Assembly (NCBI GenBank): GCA_016169945.1 | Contig: JADLSH010000369.1 | Location: 7,589,001-7,653,000 of the forward strand | Direction: 5' to 3' | Length of the DNA: 64,000 nucleotides | DNA from: Trachythela sp. YZ-2020 | Lineage: Eukaryota > Cnidaria > Anthozoa > Malacalcyonacea > Clavulariidae | In this document: one piece after another, positions 59,216 to 64,000 of the stretch | Layout of the letters: every line of letters starts with the position of its first letter | Numbering within the stretch: position 1 is the stretch's first letter | Made by a program: the position numbers and the translations under genes | The notes under the pieces: generated by a model | Databases searched by the model: none | What the model was told of the DNA's origin: nothing | Seen by the model: the letters and a program-made list of their open reading frames with translations, nothing else

Positions 59216-60773
59216 GGACTAACCCACTGAGCTTTATATATCTGGAGGACGTACCGCTAATGTTCGCCAGGCAGAAAAGTGAAGCAAAAAACATGGCGGA
59301 TTTTGGCTTGCTGACGCCATATATGGTCCCAAATGCCCATGGTATTTACCACTGACAACCGCGATACTGTGCTTTCGACGAATTCTTCACCCTCCTGGGT
59401 TTTGCACTATAATATTTTATGCTTTCGGCCTTTAAATCTTGATATTTTTCTCCTATTTTTGCTTGTTTCGCAAAGTCGAGGAACGATTACCTTTTTGTTC
59501 CGCTTGTGGATGCAACAATTCACTATAAAGGATGAATATTGCTTCTCACCGGTAAGATTTGCATTTATTTTCTAGCTTTCAACTCGATCGGCTTTCGATA
59601 TAATTATACTCAGTAACTCAGTCGACTTGGATAGAAATATTTTAAAAACAGACATAAAAAACTTGTAATGTACATAAAATCTTGTTGTTTTGATTCAGAG
59701 CTGGCCATGTTGCTTGGGCCTTTGTGTTTTTAATTAGTTTTAAAAGTTTTATAGTATAATTAATTTTATACTTCAAGTTGTTTTTTATACGTGCAGTCCT
59801 TTCATAAATACAGTTAATATATGGTGCCAATTGTCAAAATCCTTACACTTGCCATACATAAGCTTTGTAACACAGATTATATAGACAACTAAGTCTAAGA
59901 CAAGCAACTTGTCCTTGGCAAACTTGCTAGTTTTTCCAGGTATTTTTGTAGCAGCAGTTACCTGCTGCATAGTTGATATCCTATTAAACAGATGCCCTAG
60001 TAAACAGACATCTTAGTACATTTTACTATAGTTTTTAGTTATATAATAAAAATAGATTTACCCACTTTCCCCTCAGAATGGCAGAAATTCCTCCATAGTG
60101 GGAGTCTGGATCTTTTCTGGAATGACCCAATATATCTTCAAAGTGCCCTCATAATTACCAGTTCATTAATCCATTAACTATGCTGTACCCTGCCATTGAC
60201 AAGTAGAATCATCTGGCATTAGACAGGGTAAAAATTATGCTAAAGTAGGGTGCATTGTAAGCTAATGGGTTATTATTTGGATACAAAAATGTAAACAAAT
60301 CTGAGATGTGTGAATGGGGCTCTGGCCAGAACTTGGAACTAAGTTCTGGTGCACCCCTAAGTAAGCAATTTTTCTCACACCATTGTTTATAAACATTAAC
60401 ATTACAGATTACAGTTCCATTACAGAAATGATACACAAATAACTAATGTGATATACAAATAACTAATTTGAGCAAAAAGTATTTTTAACAGGTCATGTAT
60501 TGTATCATGCATAGTTAACATCGATGTATATAATAATATGGTATGACTATTCTCTTCTCTTTTGCAGGAATCATCTGTTATAGGTACCACAAGAAATGAC
60601 ACAAGGCATCAAAATGCTGAACAGGCACAGCAAAATCATAGACCATTGGGATACAAAGTTATAGTAATACCCAGTGGCATACTGTGTTCTAACATTTCTA
60701 CTATGGTACCCATTCCAAAATGTACCAATGACACAGGGTAAAAAGGAAGAAAAACTGATGTCAGTAGTGTTGG
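59216..60773. other. Intergenic with MITE-end relic
   Basis: 59225-59310 resembles one end of the MITE at 789 ('gagctttatatatctggag', 'aatgttcg', 'acatggcgg'). The rest shows no supported gene. A weak zinc-finger-like reading at about 59490-59555, next to a GTAAGA donor, is too short and contains a stop. Confidence 0.4.
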
Positions 60774-61045
60774 TTAGATAGATAGATAGAAATTTTATTT
60801 ATACACGCTGACCCCGTCAACCGAAGCTGATTTCCACGAGGGGCGTGTGCCAAAAAAAAGTACATTACAAAGTGTTATTCAGAGTTATTTACAAAATATA
60901 TAAGTTTAAAAGATATATAGAGTATCAAAATAGTTGGTAGACTATTTACAGGGTATATTATTTACAATACTTATTGTTCATAGACATAGATGTGAGCAGC
61001 GATTTTATTTCGAAAGGAAGAAAGGTTGCTAGCGAGAGCAAAATT
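60774..61045 (-). pseudogene. LINE 3' end fragment with (GATA)n tail
   Basis: On the - strand a short C-terminal reading (SNLSSFRNKIAAHIYVYEQ, then stop) is followed by a 3' UTR with 'cgtggaaatcagcttcggttg' and 'tataaataaaatttc'. It ends in (TATC)n at 60774-60790. This is the usual ending of CR1/L2-like LINEs. Confidence 0.6.
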
Positions 61046-61498
61046 ATGTTACTAGTCTGTTACTCATTTTGGTAGACCAAGGTCAACTTACTGACAGATT
61101 CATTTGGGTTTAACATCCCCTATACTTCCCTGCTCGGTATGCCACTGATAATACCATAATAACTTGATTATACAGCTCGGTTCTTAAAATTATTTACAGT
61201 ACTGCTAATTAGTAATTATTCTTTGAAAATGTCAAATTAAAATAAAACAAAATTTATTACGCTGTTGTATCTTCGATTTCCAAACATGTTGCATGTTTCA
61301 CCAATTACAGAAAGGACTGTGTTATTTTGGGATAAATTCTGCAACCATGTATTTATGTAATATGTAAAGTTTTCAGTAGACTCACAGGGGGGACAAGAGA
61401 AAAACAAACTATTTAAGCTGGGAACACCAGAATTATGGGTGGACTGGGGGAAGTTACAAATTATTGGGGCAGTGGAGGGTTTATAAGCTACGGTAGTG

Positions 61499-63419
61499 CA
61501 GGGGCGGCATGGCCCAATGTGGGACGATTTCCCGGTGGGCCCATGGAAATCTGCCAATTTTGGGCCCCAAGCACAGGGACGTAGCCAGGGGGGGAGCCGA
61601 GGGAGCCACGGCTCCCCCCCTTTGGTAACATTTAGTACTAATACTTACTGCAAAACCAGGAATTATGCCCCACATATAGCCACAACTACCTTTAATCCCC
61701 ACAGGGCTCCCCCCATTTGAAAGCTCTGGCTATTTATTTATTTATTTATTAACTTCGCCAGTATAAAAGACCCCTATTTACAAATTTTGGCAGGGACACC
61801 GCAACAGCATATTGCCAATTACTGCGGACCCAATAATTACTTTAAATATATAAGAATTTAAACAATAGCAAACAGTTCGACAAACTAACGAACATGCAAA
61901 CTAACAAACTTATTTGCTATAACGAACTACTAACAATCTAAATGAAATAAGTTACAACATCTAATAACAACACGATACTGGACATGCAAGACTACGCACA
62001 GAGTTGCATTTCAGGCATATAGTTTTAAATGTTCGAGGATTATCAGGGTTGTAATTGAGTTATTGAGTTCTAATGATTTATAATAATATTTCAGTAAGAT
62101 TGATTTGAAAATACTAAGACTGTCCGTATCAAAATTTAGTTCATCTACAAGACTGTTCCATATTCGACAAGTTCTAATCAGGAATGATTGCTGGTAGGTA
62201 GTGGTTTTGCATTTACTGATAACATATTTTACGGTGTTGTTGGATGATGACCGTGTCGTTCTCTGTGTAGCACGAATGACGGGAAGAGCGGACGTTTCTA
62301 CGAAGCCATGTGTGATTTTGAAGAAGAGGGTCAGGTCTAGGTATTCATGCCAGTACGATACAGGAAGAAGATGTAAGGATTGTAATCTCGTACTATAGTC
62401 CACGTCTGTCGAAAATGGCAGGTTTAAAATATATTTAGTTGCGCGTCTCTGAGTTCTTTCTAAATATGTTCATAAGTTCAATCGACTGCGGTGCCCAAAT
62501 CTGTGAGCCATAGCCGAAATAAGAGCGAACCAGTGCAAGATATAATGTTCGTCTTGGTGCTATATCTGTTACAAACATGGTGTTTCTCCTGATGTAGCCT
62601 AGCAGTTTGTTTGCTTTCGACGCTTGTTGGTGTACTTGCGTTTTCCATGTAAGGTTTGCTGATACGCATACCCCAAGATCTCTTTCAATGTCAGTTGTAT
62701 CCAATTGGTGATCGTTTAACTTGTACGTTGACGTGATTGGTGTAATCTTCCTTGTTATTCATTGCTGCTTACACTTTGATTCATTGAACGTCAGACCGGA
62801 TATAGACGACCAGTGTTCTAAGTTTCTAAGATCATTTTGGAGTAACACAGCGTCGTCTTGACATTTGATAGCCAAGAATAACTTCGTATCGTCTGCAAAC
62901 ATTGCTACTTGACTGGTCGTTACTAAATCGGGAAGGTCGTTGACGTATAACAGAAACAGAGCTGGTCCAAGGATAGAGCCTTGCGGGACACCTGATGATA
63001 TAGGAAGTGTGTTTGAGGTAACACCAAGTACTGTTACACGCTGGCGACGGCCTGTTAAATACGACGTGAACCACTTCAGTAAACTACCACCAAAGCCGTA
63101 ATTCCTCAATTTGGTGATCAATTTGTTATGACTAATCCGGTCAAAAGCTTTAGACATATCGAGATAGATGGTATCCACCCGTCCTCCAATGTTATGTCCC
63201 TGCCCAAGCATGCAAAGGTCTACAATGTATATAAAGTTTGGGGCCTTCATTAAATATTTGCGATAAATCACTAGTAATGAACAAAAATTTAATTTTGTAT
63301 TTAATCCTATTTTTCTTCTCAGCAAATGACATCCCCCCCCCAACTCTCCCAACGTGAGCAGCACTTGGACCTCTAGCGAAAGTTTTCCCGGGCCCTATTT
63401 TTAAGCCACGCCGCCCCTG
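61499..63419. mobile_element. hAT-like element with a LINE nested inside
   Basis: The left end CAGGGGCGGCATGGC (61499) and right end GCCACGCCGCCCCTG (63405-63419) are inverted repeats. The flanks CGGTAGTG (61491-61498) and CTGTAGTG (63420-63427) make an 8-bp target duplication with one mismatch. Most of the interior is the - strand LINE at 61731-63300. A second hAT-like remnant ('gacgtagccaggggggg' ... 'agctctggcta') sits at about 61580-61730. Confidence 0.7.
61731..63300 (-). pseudogene. LINE-D: CR1/Jockey-group LINE, 5'-truncated
   Basis: On the - strand, frames 63364-62759, 62704-62435 and 62403-62011 give YLDMSKAFDRISHNKL (motif A), SGVPQGSILGPALF (motif B) and FADDTKLFL (catalytic, intact). 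These are followed by RDLGVCVSANLTWK, YFGYGSQIWAP and a tail with LLPVSYWHEYLDLTLFFK and TCRIWNSLVDEL. Small frameshifts separate the three frames. A 3' UTR leads to a (TTTA)n-type tail at 61731-61752. The 5' end is truncated near 63300. Confidence 0.82.
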
Positions 63420-63427
63420 CTGTAGTG

Positions 63428-64000
63428 GCCTTTTAAGGATATGTTGCTCATTCAAAGTGATAGTCAAAACCTATCAGACACAGGAACTACAATCCTAGTG
63501 CTGCTTCAAATATGGAAAGTATATCCCCAGCCCAACCTAAGAAATCTGACCAGAAATCTAGGTAGAAATCGCCTTTCCAAGATCAGCTGCCACCACCACC
63601 CTGACCTTATGGCACCACTTAGCTTATGTGTAAATTTGGCACATAACACAAAGCACTCCATTGCTTTGAGTTTGAGGGAAGAAATTGACATTGTGATTAT
63701 TAAATATATCTATTTCCTGCAACCTGAACCACTGTAAATACTGTACTTGTGGCCCAAATAATATACTATACAAGCATACACAATCCAAAATTGTACCATA
63801 TACAAGAGCCTCTAAGCCGGGCTCGAATAAAGTATATTCTAGCATGTATTTCGACAAATTTTTTCATACGGAATTTTTAATACCTGTTTGCTCTAGTTTC
63901 AAATATCATCTTTGCCCACATCAGACATCAGTTTTGAGGTTTTAGTATTTGTTTGCCGTCTTTAAAGGATGAGAATAACGTGTACGACTTGCAAATCTTT
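63428..64000. other. Intergenic, window end
   Basis: No supported gene; the short frames on both strands overlap each other and show no motif. Confidence 0.35.

Noticed and set aside
59484..59560. Zinc-finger (THAP-like) exon start
   Set aside because: The C-x2-C reading next to a GTAAGA donor is suggestive of a P-element-type protein, but it contains an in-frame stop and is too short to support.
1..64000. CRISPR arrays, bacterial operons, rRNA genes
   Set aside because: None seen. The short direct repeats are microsatellites or MITE families, and gene structure is eukaryotic.

Overview
The window is AT-rich animal nuclear DNA. The two receptor genes and the repeat set (Penelope-like elements with GIY-YIG endonucleases, CR1/L2-like LINEs, an R2-type LINE, many palindromic MITEs, a tRNA-derived SINE) suggest an early-branching metazoan. 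A cnidarian, perhaps an anthozoan, is my best guess; this is inference because no species marker is present.

Host genes lie in the first third. An intronless rhodopsin-like (class A) receptor occupies 7056-7949 on the + strand. On the - strand, 20102 to 9377, I assembled by eye a 13-exon secretin-family (class B) receptor of 460 codons: signal peptide, six-cysteine hormone-receptor domain, seven membrane segments and a polar C-tail. All twelve splice junctions have GT/AG ends and compatible codon phases. Its introns carry several transposons and a long GTT microsatellite. I see no well-supported host gene in the rest.

The remainder is mostly mobile DNA. At 29.6-32.5 kb a 5'-truncated LINE with an R2-type endonuclease sits inside a pentanucleotide microsatellite. 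At 43.6-48.6 kb there are two Penelope-like families. One is a broken copy with an internal inversion; the other is a nearly complete copy facing a truncated, almost identical copy, and their flanking repeats contain two sequences that fold as hammerhead ribozymes. At 50.2-54.7 kb there are three LINE fragments, two of them fused in frame into one ORF with two reverse transcriptase domains. At 55.1-59.2 kb is a 4.1 kb element with 18-bp terminal inverted repeats, a 9-bp target duplication and a 2.2 kb internal palindrome. At 61.5-63.4 kb a hAT-like element contains a nested LINE.

Palindromic or inverted-repeat elements occur throughout (about 0.8, 2.7, 3.2, 8.9, 12.8, 16.0, 17.3, 19.1, 23.2, 32.6, 34.3, 35.6, 41.6, 48.6 and 52.5 kb). 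Several have readable target-site duplications: TA for mariner-like, 8 bp for hAT-like and 9 bp for two others. Long stretches such as 36.1-41.6 kb show no supportable gene.
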